64,000 bases of DNA from Erwinia sp. E_sp_B01_1 (GTDB taxonomy: Bacteria; Pseudomonadota; Gammaproteobacteria; Enterobacterales; Enterobacteriaceae): assembly GCF_036865545.1 (NCBI RefSeq), contig NZ_CP142208.1, positions 124,001 through 188,000 on the forward strand, in the 5' to 3' direction. The position numbers were made by a program, and so were the translations under genes. Below, one piece after another: positions 38,176-45,896 of the stretch; position 1 is the stretch's first letter, and each line of letters opens with the position of its first letter. Under the pieces are notes generated by a model. That model saw only the letters and a list, made by a program, of their open reading frames with translations. It was not told where the DNA came from and made no database searches.

Positions 38176-39024
38176 ATGAGAATCTTCGTTTTACTTACTT
38201 TGATGCTGATAACAGCTTGTGGCAGCAAGCATTCACCAGAGATTGTCTTATCAGATATGTTCGAACCATCAGGTAACATCACTGATCTTCATACAGGTAA
38301 GCTACTGACAGCCCAACAACTCCTTTTAGCTTTGAGTAAACAGCCTGTGATCATTATCGGAGAACAGCATGATAATGTTGCTCACCATCAAATTGAGCAC
38401 TGGCTGATCGATGAACTGCCACATTACCGGCCTCAGGGCAGTATATTAATGGAAATGTTCACTCCGGACCAACAGGTCAAAATTGACACCATCAAAAACT
38501 CTTTATATGTTGTTTTTCCAGACAATGGTATTCAATTAATGCAGGATTTGAACTGGAAACAAAGTTGGAACTGGGCACTATATGGCCCAATAGTTATTAC
38601 GGCATTGCAGGCACCTTATCCGTTATTAAGTGCAAATCTTGACCGCCATGAAATCTCGGATATTTATAAACATCCTGTTTTTACGCAAGGACTACTTTCC
38701 AGCCAGCCTGAAGTTCGTCAGTCTCTCTCAAACATCATCCGTCTTTCACACGGGAACCGAATAGATTCGCAGCAGCTCAACGCCATGTTAGCTATTCAGC
38801 AACAGCGCGACAGACGTATGGCCCAAAGTTTGTCAGCTGCACCAATGCCATCACTACTGATTGCCGGAGCATATCACGCTGCAAAAAACCTGGGTGTCCC
38901 GTTGCATATGCAGGATATTGGCATAGAAAAGCCGCCAACAGTGCTGATGCTAGTTGAAAAAGGTGCATCTAATAAAAGTGATGTGGCTGATTATCAGTGG
39001 GAAGCAAAATTTTTAAAACCATAA
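38176..39024 (+). CDS. ChaN-family haem-binding-like lipoprotein
   Basis: The 282-residue protein has a lipoprotein signal (LLTLMLITAC, Cys lipidation). Then come the ChaN/DUF399 marks: VIIIGEQHDNVAHHQIEHWL, ILMEMFTPDQQ and, near the end, PSLLIAGAYHAAKNLGVP. ChaN proteins are iron-regulated, and the Campylobacter member binds haem at its GEQHDN-type site. I chose ATG 38176 with AAAGGA upstream rather than 38134, which would put 14 residues before the signal. Base composition is lower in GC than the genes to the left, marking the start of the accessory stretch. Confidence 0.8.
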   Translation: MRIFVLLTLMLITACGSKHSPEIVLSDMFEPSGNITDLHTGKLLTAQQLLLALSKQPVIIIGEQHDNVAHHQIEHWLIDELPHYRPQGSILMEMFTPDQQVKIDTIKNSLYVVFPDNGIQLMQDLNWKQSWNWALYGPIVITALQAPYPLLSANLDRHEISDIYKHPVFTQGLLSSQPEVRQSLSNIIRLSHGNRIDSQQLNAMLAIQQQRDRRMAQSLSAAPMPSLLIAGAYHAAKNLGVPLHMQDIGIEKPPTVLMLVEKGASNKSDVADYQWEAKFLKP

Positions 39025-39453
39025 TTGGCGCTAATAAACTTCTGGGAATTTAATCGGGTAAGTTATTTGTGAAAAGGGTTCTGAAAATAAACCTGTAACC
39101 GGAATAACTTACCTGTTGTACAACGGTCCCGTTGGAATTGTAAATTGTTAAACTTCCTGCAAGCAATATAAGTTAATGATTTTAATCTATAAATTGCTAC
39201 TTGTCGCTATTCATGACCTTTTAATGAAAGTATGTTTTGATAACAATGACAATTTTATTCCTCAGTAGAGGTATATTGTTAGTTGTACCTGTTATTAATT
39301 AACCGGTTATTGGAAGTTATTTTCCTATAAGTGTTATTCATTCCAATAAGAGAATTAGGTTTTTCACTAAAATAAATTATTTTACTGGTTGACATCGATT
39401 ATAATTCTCAATAGGTTAGATTCAGGAAAAATAAATCATGATGCAGGGATGCT
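39025..39453. promoter_or_regulatory. 429-base AT-rich leader of the microcin-like cassette
   Basis: No gene seen. A TTGACA (39389-39394) and a TATAAT (39400-39405) occur, but they are too close to serve the same promoter; each probably pairs with a poorer partner. A good ribosome site, AGGGA, precedes the ATG at 39454. The long AT-rich leader is typical of a horizontally gained unit with its own promoter. Confidence 0.4.
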
Positions 39454-40311
39454 ATGAAAATAATTACTGTCATCTTATTTTATGCAATAGGGGTGTTCAA
39501 CGCACATACTGCACAGATCGCAAATGAATCCCCTAAAAATATCCTCAAGATTGAGGATTTCTTGCCAGATAAAAAGAATTGGTCATTCAGTTCAGGTATC
39601 AATATTATAAACTCGAATGGAACAGGGGATTATCCTGTGGTGTATATCACTCAGGTCGCGCCCGGACAGTATGTTGTTGATCAAACTACGAAGTCTTATG
39701 ATAAAGAAAATAATGGACTTTCAGGTTTTTTATCAGGTATGTATGGTATTACCAATCGAGTATCATTGGCAATTTCATTGAATGGACAGTGGTTGAATAC
39801 ACAATACCAAAGCAGTGATAATGTTTACTCTAAAAAAGATGAGTTCAGATTTAATGGGGCAGGGTTCGGGTTAAGTTATCAATCATATATCCTGTCTGAT
39901 TTTACAATTTTTTATGGTGGTGTAAATATAAACAAGGGTGAAGTAAAAAGTTATGTTTTGGGTTCATCCTTTAACTGGATTTACGATCCATTAGTTTTAA
40001 ATATATCACTTGGGTCTCTCGATGGAATATCAAAAGAAAAATTCTCAAACGATTATGTTGCTTATATTACAACAGGAAGGGTTATTTTTGCTGTCAATCC
40101 AGAAGTTAATCTTAGCTGGGGTGTATCAAAGGACTTCATTAATTCATATGGCCAGTATGGTAATCAAAAGCAGTGGCGAAGCACTTCATCACTATTAGCA
40201 GGCACAACTATAAATTTACTTGAGGATCTGACTGGTAGTGTGAATGTAAAAGGTGGGGTAGGAGGTAATAAAAACTCAGTTATTTCATTAGGGATAAACT
40301 ATAAAATGTAG
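39454..40311 (+). CDS. outer-membrane beta-barrel protein of microcin-like cassette
   Basis: The 285-residue protein has a signal peptide (MKIITVILFYAIGVFNAHTA). The remainder is rich in alternating polar/hydrophobic strands with Gly, Tyr and Asn, such as FNGAGFGLSYQSYIL, VSLAISLNGQWL and a final SVISLGINYKM. That is what an outer-membrane barrel of some 12 strands looks like. I do not recognise the family. It lies 10 bases before the Gly-rich peptide gene, and the pattern (barrel, substrate, C39 peptidase) recalls the Fap amyloid system, where FapF is the pore and FapD a C39 protein. I infer, without direct evidence, that it exports the peptide at 40322-40777. Confidence 0.65.
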   Translation: MKIITVILFYAIGVFNAHTAQIANESPKNILKIEDFLPDKKNWSFSSGINIINSNGTGDYPVVYITQVAPGQYVVDQTTKSYDKENNGLSGFLSGMYGITNRVSLAISLNGQWLNTQYQSSDNVYSKKDEFRFNGAGFGLSYQSYILSDFTIFYGGVNINKGEVKSYVLGSSFNWIYDPLVLNISLGSLDGISKEKFSNDYVAYITTGRVIFAVNPEVNLSWGVSKDFINSYGQYGNQKQWRSTSSLLAGTTINLLEDLTGSVNVKGGVGGNKNSVISLGINYKM

Positions 40312-40321
40312 GAGTTATTCT

Positions 40322-40777
40322 ATGAACAGAAAGAATTTGATTGCTATCATCTTTATTCTTGGTATTGCACCTCTTTCAATGATCACTTGGGCTTTGTCTT
40401 TTGAGAAGGCGGCTCCTGCTGAAGAGATACTGGTACGCTCTGAAGTCCCTACGTTAGATTATAATGCTTTTATCCGCATGGGAACTGACGAAATGGAGGA
40501 GACTAAAGGAAAAGTTGGCCCCATAATTGTTGGAGCAGCTTCAGGCATTGTAACTGGGGTTATTGGAGCTTACGCTACAGCTCCCAATAATTCACCCAGC
40601 AATTTAAATATTATAGCAGGAGGGGCTGGGGGCGCCGTTGGTGGGGCACTATACCCTATTATTGGACCAACAGGTTCCGCATTAATAGGGATAAGTGTAG
40701 CCGCTGGAATCAATGACGTTTTTGGCGCGAGCAGCGGAGGGTGTTACAGTAATGGGTGTCATGGGGTTAAAAAGTGA
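40322..40777 (+). CDS. colicin V-like Gly-rich peptide with Sec signal and double-glycine-like motif
   Basis: The 151-residue precursor has three parts. Residues 1-24 are a Sec-type signal peptide (IAIIFILGIAPLSM..). Residues 25-64 are a charged propeptide ending in DEMEETKGK, whose E57-M58-T61-G63 fit the -8, -7, -4 and -2 positions of bacteriocin double-glycine leaders; K64 replaces the last Gly. Residues 65-151 (87 residues) are glycine-zipper rich, for example IIAGGAGGAVGGALYPIIGP, with two C-terminal cysteines (141 and 146). Colicin V has a similar Gly-rich core of 88 residues and a C-terminal Cys pair. Ribosome site GGAG. The stop overlaps the next gene. A toxic or amyloid-like secreted product is inferred. 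Confidence 0.65.
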   Translation: MNRKNLIAIIFILGIAPLSMITWALSFEKAAPAEEILVRSEVPTLDYNAFIRMGTDEMEETKGKVGPIIVGAASGIVTGVIGAYATAPNNSPSNLNIIAGGAGGAVGGALYPIIGPTGSALIGISVAAGINDVFGASSGGCYSNGCHGVKK

Positions 40778-41097
40778 TGGACTGGAATATCCCAAACTTA
40801 CTATCTATTAGTCTCTACACTTTAATTTTTATAAAAAACAGACACGTAAAGAAAACGCAAAACCTTCTGCTAATTGTTCATGCTGCATTCATGGCTATAG
40901 CTAACTTTTACTATGGTGCAAGTATATATATCTTTCTTAATGTCGTTTTTATTGTTATATTTGGCGCCTCAATTCAATATCTTAATAAATTGAACGTTAT
41001 AAAAGATAAAGATTTTAATAAACATTTCGGTTTTTATAATGCGATGCCCTGGTTCTTTTCAATTCAGATGCTTTTATCATGGGCAGGTGTAAATTGA
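40777..41097 (+). CDS. small polytopic membrane protein, candidate immunity protein
   Basis: The 106-residue protein (ATG 40777 inside the previous stop, TGATG) has about four hydrophobic stretches: LLSISLYTLIFI, LLIVHAAFMAIANFYYG, IFLNVVFIVIFGASI and MPWFFSIQMLLSW. No signal for secretion and no known domain. Placement directly after a bacteriocin-like gene, tight coupling and size fit a microcin immunity protein such as the one for colicin V, which is also a small inner-membrane protein. This is inferred from context only. An alternative is a membrane helper of secretion. Confidence 0.6.
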   Translation: MDWNIPNLLSISLYTLIFIKNRHVKKTQNLLLIVHAAFMAIANFYYGASIYIFLNVVFIVIFGASIQYLNKLNVIKDKDFNKHFGFYNAMPWFFSIQMLLSWAGVN

Positions 41098-41654
41098 ATG
41101 TTCTCCCTAAACTCGGATTGTTTAGCATTATAGTGCTGTCAATGACGTACAGTAATGATTCACAATCTTCATACGACAAATTGCGTTTTAACGGGTTTGA
41201 AAAACAAAAATATGACAATACCTGTGGTGTTGCTTCTTTATCTGATATCTTCAAAAATCATTTTTCCATTGAAAAAAATGAACTGGAGTTGCTGAAATAT
41301 TTTCATCTTAAGCCAGAATACTCTTTTGCAGATCTTTCCCTGGTGGCTGATAAGTTCCACATCAAAACTGCAGGAGTAAAAATAACTCCTTCGCAGATTA
41401 AGGAAATACATTCACCAGCAATCCTTTACCTGAAAAGGTTTGGTAAAGGTCATTTTGTGATTTTGAAAGGCGTTGATGAGTTCTGGGTACAGATACAAGA
41501 CCCGGCATGGGGAATATTGAATTATACTCATAAACAGTTTAACCAATACTGGTTACAGTCTGATGGGCTGGGCAGAGCTTTGATTTTTATTAAACAAAGT
41601 AATTTGAAAATCAACCGGGACAAAGTTTATCAAAAGATAATCCCAACTTATTAA
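41079..41654 (+). CDS. stand-alone C39 family peptidase (FapD-like)
   Basis: The 191-residue protein is a lone C39 (double-glycine) peptidase domain without ABC transporter parts. Seen are the oxyanion Gln43 and nucleophile Cys49 (QKYDNTCGVAS), the catalytic His125 (GKGHFVILKG) and Asp141 (IQDPAWG). A hydrophobic N-terminus (LGLFSIIVLSM) indicates export to the periplasm. ATG 41079 overlaps the previous gene; an in-frame TTG at 41094 with AGG seven bases upstream would give a cleaner signal peptide, so the start is open. It most resembles FapD-type proteins. Its likely substrate is the double-glycine-like motif of the peptide two genes upstream. Confidence 0.85.
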   Translation: MGRCKLNVLPKLGLFSIIVLSMTYSNDSQSSYDKLRFNGFEKQKYDNTCGVASLSDIFKNHFSIEKNELELLKYFHLKPEYSFADLSLVADKFHIKTAGVKITPSQIKEIHSPAILYLKRFGKGHFVILKGVDEFWVQIQDPAWGILNYTHKQFNQYWLQSDGLGRALIFIKQSNLKINRDKVYQKIIPTY

Positions 41655-42151
41655 GTAAATAGCAGATCTATTTTTCTTAATCCGGCAGCACATGTCTGGT
41701 TTCTTCAAAAATTTTACGGAGTGTTATAGCAGGCAACAAACCCCGGTGAAGCGCATATTGTTATGATGCCTTCTTCTGTCTCTTTCTGCTGGGTCTGATG
41801 ATATGAGGGCCGTCAGCAGCAATCCTCCCCTTTTCACCCTGAATTTACACGCCGGTTTCCCCCGTTTAATTCCCTTCTTTTTGCCTGGAATTCCCCCAAC
41901 CTGTTCAGGGTTGTGCCGCTTAACACAGTAATTCTTTTAGCCTTTTTGGTGGTTTTTTTTGTACAGAATTAGCATTCGTTAAAAAGTATAGCCAAGGCTA
42001 TACTCAAACCCCTGATTTTGTTGTCTTTTTTTTACCGTATTCGCGTGATAGGATGCGTTTCACCTTTAGACTCCCGCGCTTATTTTTTCACCGGGACCTG
42101 TTCTTTTGATGTGTTGAGCACCTTTGAGGTTCTCAAACCGGTATAACCACA
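41655..42151. other. 497-base gap before mntP
   Basis: No gene seen. It holds the MntR-like palindrome at 41985-42004 and a T-rich stretch around 42020-42035. In E. coli the mntP leader carries a yybP-ykoY manganese riboswitch; I looked for its conserved GGGGAGTAG core and did not find it here. Confidence 0.5.
41985..42004 (+). promoter_or_regulatory. MntR-like operator upstream of mntP
   Basis: AGTATAGCCAAGGCTATACT is a 20-base inverted repeat with perfect 9-base arms. Its TAGCC-N2-GGCTA core resembles MntR sites of enterobacterial manganese genes. It lies 147 bases before the mntP start. MntR control of mntP is known in E. coli; use of this site is inferred. Confidence 0.65.
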
Positions 42152-42721
42152 ATGAATCTTTACGCAACGTTAATTCTGGCTTTCGGCATGTCCATGGACG
42201 CATTTGCCGCTGCCCTGGGTAAAGGCGCCGCCCTGCATCGCCCTTCCTGGAAGGAGGCCCTGCGCACCGGATTAATTTTTGGCGTAATTGAAGCCCTGAC
42301 GCCACTGATTGGCTGGGCTGTAGGGATTGCGGCCAGTCGCTATGTCATGGCCTGGGATCACTGGGTGGCCTTTATTCTGCTGGGCGTGCTGGGCGCGCGA
42401 ATGATCAACGAAGGTTTTCGCAAGAAAGAGACAACAGAAAAGGCGCCGCAGAGTCACAGCTTTGCCCTGCTGGCAACCACCGCAGTGGCGACCAGCCTGG
42501 ATGCGATGGCCGTTGGCGTTGGCCTGGCGTTTCTCCAGGTGAACATTGTAACCACCGCACTGGCCATTGGTGCTTCCACTCTGGTGATGGCGACGGCTGG
42601 TATCCTGCTCGGGCGTTTCCTTGGGCCGGTAATGGGCAAATGGGCCGAAGTTTTCGGTGGCGTGGTGCTAATCGGTATCGGCAGCAGCATTCTGGTTGAG
42701 CATCTGGGCCTTTTTTCCTGA
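42152..42721 (+). CDS. mntP: manganese efflux pump MntP
   Basis: The 189-residue inner-membrane exporter of Mn2+ has six helices. Conserved metal-site segments are seen in both halves: [16 protein letters not shown] in the first helix and [14 protein letters not shown] in the fourth. Length matches E. coli MntP (188). A weak ribosome site precedes the ATG. An MntR-like palindrome lies upstream. It is transcribed alone, with a hairpin 28 bases after the stop. Confidence 0.96.
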   Translation: MNLYATLILAFGMSMDAFAAALGKGAALHRPSWKEALRTGLIFGVIEALTPLIGWAVGIAASRYVMAWDHWVAFILLGVLGARMINEGFRKKETTEKAPQSHSFALLATTAVATSLDAMAVGVGLAFLQVNIVTTALAIGASTLVMATAGILLGRFLGPVMGKWAEVFGGVVLIGIGSSILVEHLGLFS

Positions 42722-42749
42722 TTTTCCTCGTTTTTCTTCACCCGTTTTG

Positions 42750-42765
42750 GCGGGCAACGGCCCGC
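42750..42765 (+). terminator. hairpin after mntP
   Basis: Stem GCGGGC / GCCCGC with a four-base AACG loop, followed by TTGTTT. Short but GC-rich, so a probable terminator. Confidence 0.6.
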
Positions 42766-42904
42766 TTGTTTACCCTTCGTTTAAGTTAAACTTTGCATAC
42801 TGAAGGCCAATTGTGTGATCTGGCTCAAATTTTATTGCCTGTAAAACAGTCGTATTGTATAATTTTTTTGCGTTTTACTAACAAAATTTGAATCAGGTAC
42901 TGAA

Positions 42905-42982
42905 ATGAAAAAATTCTTTAAACGCGTGTTACACAGCTATGTTGAAGCGTTCAAACACGTGCCGCCAGGCGCCATGTCTTAA
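42905..42982 (+). CDS. 25-residue basic small protein
   Basis: The small open frame starts MKKFFKRVLHSYVEAF and ends HVPPGAMS, with an AGG ribosome site about eight bases upstream. The N-terminal half could form a basic amphipathic helix, as in membrane-surface small proteins. It stands alone between mntP and cbpA with about 200 non-coding bases on each side, so it probably has its own promoter. I do not recognise it. Codon use looks coding; the small size leaves doubt. Confidence 0.5.
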   Translation: MKKFFKRVLHSYVEAFKHVPPGAMS

Positions 42983-43207
42983 TGGTTCCGGCCAGAAACC
43001 CTCGATAGCCGCGGTCAGGGACAGACCGATGGTTATCACTCTTAGTTCGCTCCAACCCTCTCCATAAAATCATCCCTCTTTTTACTGAAATTCGCCTTAC
43101 ACTCCTAAAGTGCCTTTTCCTCATCGTGGGACGACACAGCCTGATTTGTTTTCAATGGACTTAACCCGACTTATCTCAAATAACGAGCAAAAAGAAGGTG
43201 TTATCAG

Positions 43208-44155
43208 ATGGAATTCAAAGACTATTATGCCCTTCTGGAGGTCGATCCCTCCGCAGATCTGAAAACCATAAAAACAGCCTACCGGCGGCTTGCGCGCAAA
43301 TATCATCCGGATGTCAGTACAGAAGCTAATGCCGAAGTAAAGTTCAAGCAGATGGCTGAGGCGTATGAGGTACTTAAAGACAGCGAGCGCCGCGCCGAAT
43401 ATGACAACCTGCGTTTGCACCGCGATGATCCGCGTTTTTCAGAGCCGTCTCCGGACTTTGGCGGGGGCCACTGGCAGGGAAACCAGGGCAACAGCGGTGA
43501 CTATTCTGACTTCTTTGAATCGATTTTCGGTAGCCAGGCCCGGGGTTTTCGGGGCCACACGCAACGGCACCCACCAACACGAGGGCAGGATATGGAGATG
43601 GAGGTGCCGCTGTTTCTGGAAGAGACGCTCACCGGTGAGAGCCGGACGGTTTCTTTTACCGTACCGGTGCTGGATGAGTATGGACGGCAGATTGATGAAG
43701 TCGCTAAAACCCTTAAGGTGAAAATTCCCGCCGGGGTGGTGGAGGGTGAACGTATCCGCCTTAAAGGCCAGGGCGTGGCAGGCAGTCAGGGTGCGGCAAA
43801 TGGCGATCTCTGGTTGGTGATCCGTTTTGCTCCGCATCCGCTGTTTGAAGTCGATGGACAAAATTTGCAGATTGTCGTGCCGCTTGCGCCCTGGGAGGCG
43901 GCGTTGGGTGCCAGCGTGGAGGTTCCGACGTTAACCGGCAAAATTGCCCTGACCATCCCGGCTGGCAGTCAGAGTGGTCAGCGTCTGCGGATCAAAGGCA
44001 AAGGCCTTGCCAGCAAAAAGAGTAGCGGCGATCTCTATGCCATCCTTAAGGTGGTGATGCCAGCTAAAACCGATGAACAGACCAGCGCCCTGTGGCGTGA
44101 ACTGGCGGAAAAAGCCGCCTTTAATCCCCGTGCAGCATGGGAGTCCGCATCATGA
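43208..44155 (+). CDS. cbpA: DnaJ-like co-chaperone and nucleoid protein CbpA
   Basis: The 315-residue protein has a J domain at residues 1-70 with the HPD motif (KYHPDVS) that stimulates DnaK ATPase. A Gly/Phe-rich linker follows, then two C-terminal substrate-binding domains ([33 protein letters not shown]; second copy [11 protein letters not shown]). It lacks the zinc-finger of DnaJ, which defines CbpA. E. coli CbpA also binds curved DNA in stationary phase. The stop overlaps the cbpM start as ATGA. Confidence 0.95.
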   Translation: MEFKDYYALLEVDPSADLKTIKTAYRRLARKYHPDVSTEANAEVKFKQMAEAYEVLKDSERRAEYDNLRLHRDDPRFSEPSPDFGGGHWQGNQGNSGDYSDFFESIFGSQARGFRGHTQRHPPTRGQDMEMEVPLFLEETLTGESRTVSFTVPVLDEYGRQIDEVAKTLKVKIPAGVVEGERIRLKGQGVAGSQGAANGDLWLVIRFAPHPLFEVDGQNLQIVVPLAPWEAALGASVEVPTLTGKIALTIPAGSQSGQRLRIKGKGLASKKSSGDLYAILKVVMPAKTDEQTSALWRELAEKAAFNPRAAWESAS

Positions 44156-44451
44156 GCGAGCAAGTCAGACTGACCGTGATTGAGATCTGCCAGTCGGTGG
44201 ATATATCCCCGGAAGAACTGAATGAGGTGGTGGGGCTGGGGGTGATAACGCCGGTTGAAGCAGAGACCAATTGGATCTTTGATTATCATGCGCTGCGCAG
44301 CCTGCGCAGGGCACGACGTCTGCAAATTGAACTCGATCTGGAGTGGTCGGGAATTGCGATGGCACTGACGCTGATGGAGAAAGTGGATCGTCTGGAGAAA
44401 GAGAACGCGCTGCTACGTCGGCAGTTGGATCGCTTACTTCACACCGTCTGA
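44152..44451 (+). CDS. cbpM: CbpA modulator CbpM
   Basis: The 99-residue MerR-like/DafA-type protein binds the J domain of CbpA and inhibits both its co-chaperone and DNA-binding roles. Family marks are [19 protein letters not shown], the middle [18 protein letters not shown] and a coiled C-terminal [21 protein letters not shown] 44152 overlaps the cbpA stop; an upstream start (44137) would lie deep within cbpA. Confidence 0.93.
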   Translation: MSEQVRLTVIEICQSVDISPEELNEVVGLGVITPVEAETNWIFDYHALRSLRRARRLQIELDLEWSGIAMALTLMEKVDRLEKENALLRRQLDRLLHTV

Positions 44452-44481
44452 CGGCGGGATGCCGGATCGGATGAAAAGAAG

Positions 44482-44502
44482 TGGCCGGGTTTTCCCCGGC
44501 CA
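44482..44502. terminator. terminator between cbpM and the next gene
   Basis: Stem TGGCCGGG / CCCGGCCA with a loop of T residues and one C, between convergent genes, 31 bases past cbpM and 9 bases from the stop of the opposite gene. Confidence 0.65.
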
Positions 44503-44510
44503 TTGAGACA

Positions 44511-44855
44511 TTAATCCTGACTCTGATACTCATCCAGAGTGGCATTCTGACAGGCGTCCTGGCTTTGCCGCGCCTGCTTTTTCTGTTCATCGCTGAGGTT
44601 CAGCCAGGCTGCCACCACGGTTCTGGCTTCATCCTCATCAAACTCCGGGGTTTCCTGTGCAGAAGGGGATTTGCCGCGGGCATCCAGCGCTTTCAGCTGG
44701 GTGATATAGCTGTCTGAAGAACCGGTGGATTTTTCCTGAGTCACCAGGGTACACAGATTGGCAATATAGCCCTGTGCCGGATCGTCAGACTGTTCAGCAG
44801 CCTGTACCGAACCTGTGGCAGCCAGAACAGCGAGCAGCATCATTACTTTCTTCAT
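44511..44855 (-). CDS. periplasmic protein of unknown function
   Basis: The 114-residue protein has a standard signal peptide (MKKVMMLLAVLAATGSVQA). The mature part is acidic and Gln-rich with two cysteines (NLCTLV and QDACQNA), which may form a disulphide bond. No catalytic motif is visible and I do not recognise the family. It is convergent with cbpM and is followed upstream by a gap with a gene remnant. A TATGAAG-type start with AAGGAG ribosome site supports the ATG at 44855. Confidence 0.75.
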   Translation of the reverse strand: MKKVMMLLAVLAATGSVQAAEQSDDPAQGYIANLCTLVTQEKSTGSSDSYITQLKALDARGKSPSAQETPEFDEDEARTVVAAWLNLSDEQKKQARQSQDACQNATLDEYQSQD

Positions 44856-45002
44856 ACTTTCTCCTTATGAAACGGGAATCTTTTGCCGGGATCAACAGCA
44901 GGGTAAAACGGCATGGATCAAAGTTTAGTGGTGAATTGGCCGGGACAGACTTTTTTGCTGTAAAAATCGTGCTGCTCAGCCTGACGGCAATGAATAACCC
45001 GT

Positions 45003-45131
45003 TCATTCAGCCCGTCTGCGGGTGGTAAGCATAAAATTAATAAACAGTTCAATCAATCGGTTATGCGGCTGATTACGGGCACGAATCAGACAGATGGCAC
45101 CAATAATGGGGGGCGTTGACGGGAAATGAAG
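45003..45131 (-). pseudogene. LysR-type regulator 3' remnant
   Basis: The reverse strand is open for 42 codons and ends IRARNQPHNRLIELFINFML then TTRRRAE and a stop. This is like the last residues of LysR-family regulators. A stop codon precedes it, and no start or helix-turn-helix is present, so only the tail of a lost gene is left. It lies just downstream of the rpiB-like gene, where a regulator of the operon might once have been. Confidence 0.45.
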
Positions 45132-45167
45132 CTATCAGACAGGCCAGGTGAGATGAAACGGCAAAAG

Positions 45168-45193
45168 CCGTAACCAGCCGGGGCCAGTTACGG
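45168..45193 (-). terminator. terminator of the rhiTN-kduD-rpiB operon
   Basis: Arms CCGTAAC (45168-45174) and GTTACGG (45187-45193) pair, with extra pairs inside (AGCC / GGCC side); on the reverse strand the hairpin is followed by CTTTTG. It lies 20 bases past the stop of the rpiB-like gene. Confidence 0.7.
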
Positions 45194-45212
45194 TTTAAGT
45201 GGAAAGAGAGAA

Positions 45213-45851
45213 TTAACCGATCAGCTGTTTAACCCAGGCAATAATTTCCTGATCTTTGCCCTGCTCAAACAGGCATTTCTGGAAGCGTTCGCCACCCACC
45301 GCCGTTTTTACCAGCTCAGGGTCGATAGCCCGCAGCGTGTCGAGATAGTTCTCTTTCATCACTGCGCTTTTCACCTGGTTAAGAATACCTGCGTTACGCA
45401 CCTGTGGCTCTTTGCGATCCAGTGGATAACCTTCGCCTTTACGGCCGGTAAACGCCTTCTCAAAGATATAGCGAACATTCAGTTCCGCTCCCCAGCCAAA
45501 GCCTTTGGCAAAAGGTAAAGAGAGCGCGTTACCGTTATTGATCTGTGCAAACAGGAAAGCATCCGCAGGGTCAATACAGTAGCCACACACTACGCCAGGG
45601 TGGATGTTCAGCGACATTAATGCCCCCTGGCCGGTGCCGCAGCCGGTGACAACAAACTCCACGGCTCTGGCATTCAGCAGGATGCTGGCCATGATCCCCA
45701 GATGGATGTAGGTCAGATGATGGTCCCGATCGTCCTGCATTCCCACATTGAACACCGCATCATTATTGTCTGCCGCCACAGCCTCAAGCTGGGTTAATAC
45801 CAGGGCATTTTTTCCCGCCTGGCTGTTTTCCATCATCAGTGCAATATTCAT
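45213..45851 (-). CDS. RpiB/LacA/LacB-family sugar-phosphate isomerase
   Basis: The 212-residue protein starts MNIALMMENSQAGKNALV. It shows the family core VVTGCGTGQGALMSLN (Cys-Gly-Thr-Gly active-site loop) and YCIDPADAFLFAQINNGNALSLP, then a C-terminal extension of about 60 residues seen in the longer members that accompany kduD in pectinolytic enterobacteria. It probably isomerises a keto-uronate or related sugar derived from rhamnogalacturonan; the true substrate is unknown. It is last in the operon, 45 bases after kduD. Confidence 0.85.
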   Translation of the reverse strand: MNIALMMENSQAGKNALVLTQLEAVAADNNDAVFNVGMQDDRDHHLTYIHLGIMASILLNARAVEFVVTGCGTGQGALMSLNIHPGVVCGYCIDPADAFLFAQINNGNALSLPFAKGFGWGAELNVRYIFEKAFTGRKGEGYPLDRKEPQVRNAGILNQVKSAVMKENYLDTLRAIDPELVKTAVGGERFQKCLFEQGKDQEIIAWVKQLIG

Positions 45852-45896
45852 ATTTACTCCCGTGTTCAGGTTTGGAGGGTGAAATAAGGTCAGTGA

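Noticed and set aside
39389..39405. TTGACA and TATAAT as one promoter for the microcin-like cassette
   Set aside because: They are five bases apart, not 16-18, so they cannot act together.
41655..42151. yybP-ykoY manganese riboswitch before mntP
   Set aside because: Expected from E. coli, but the conserved core is not seen; a covariance-model search would be needed to be sure.
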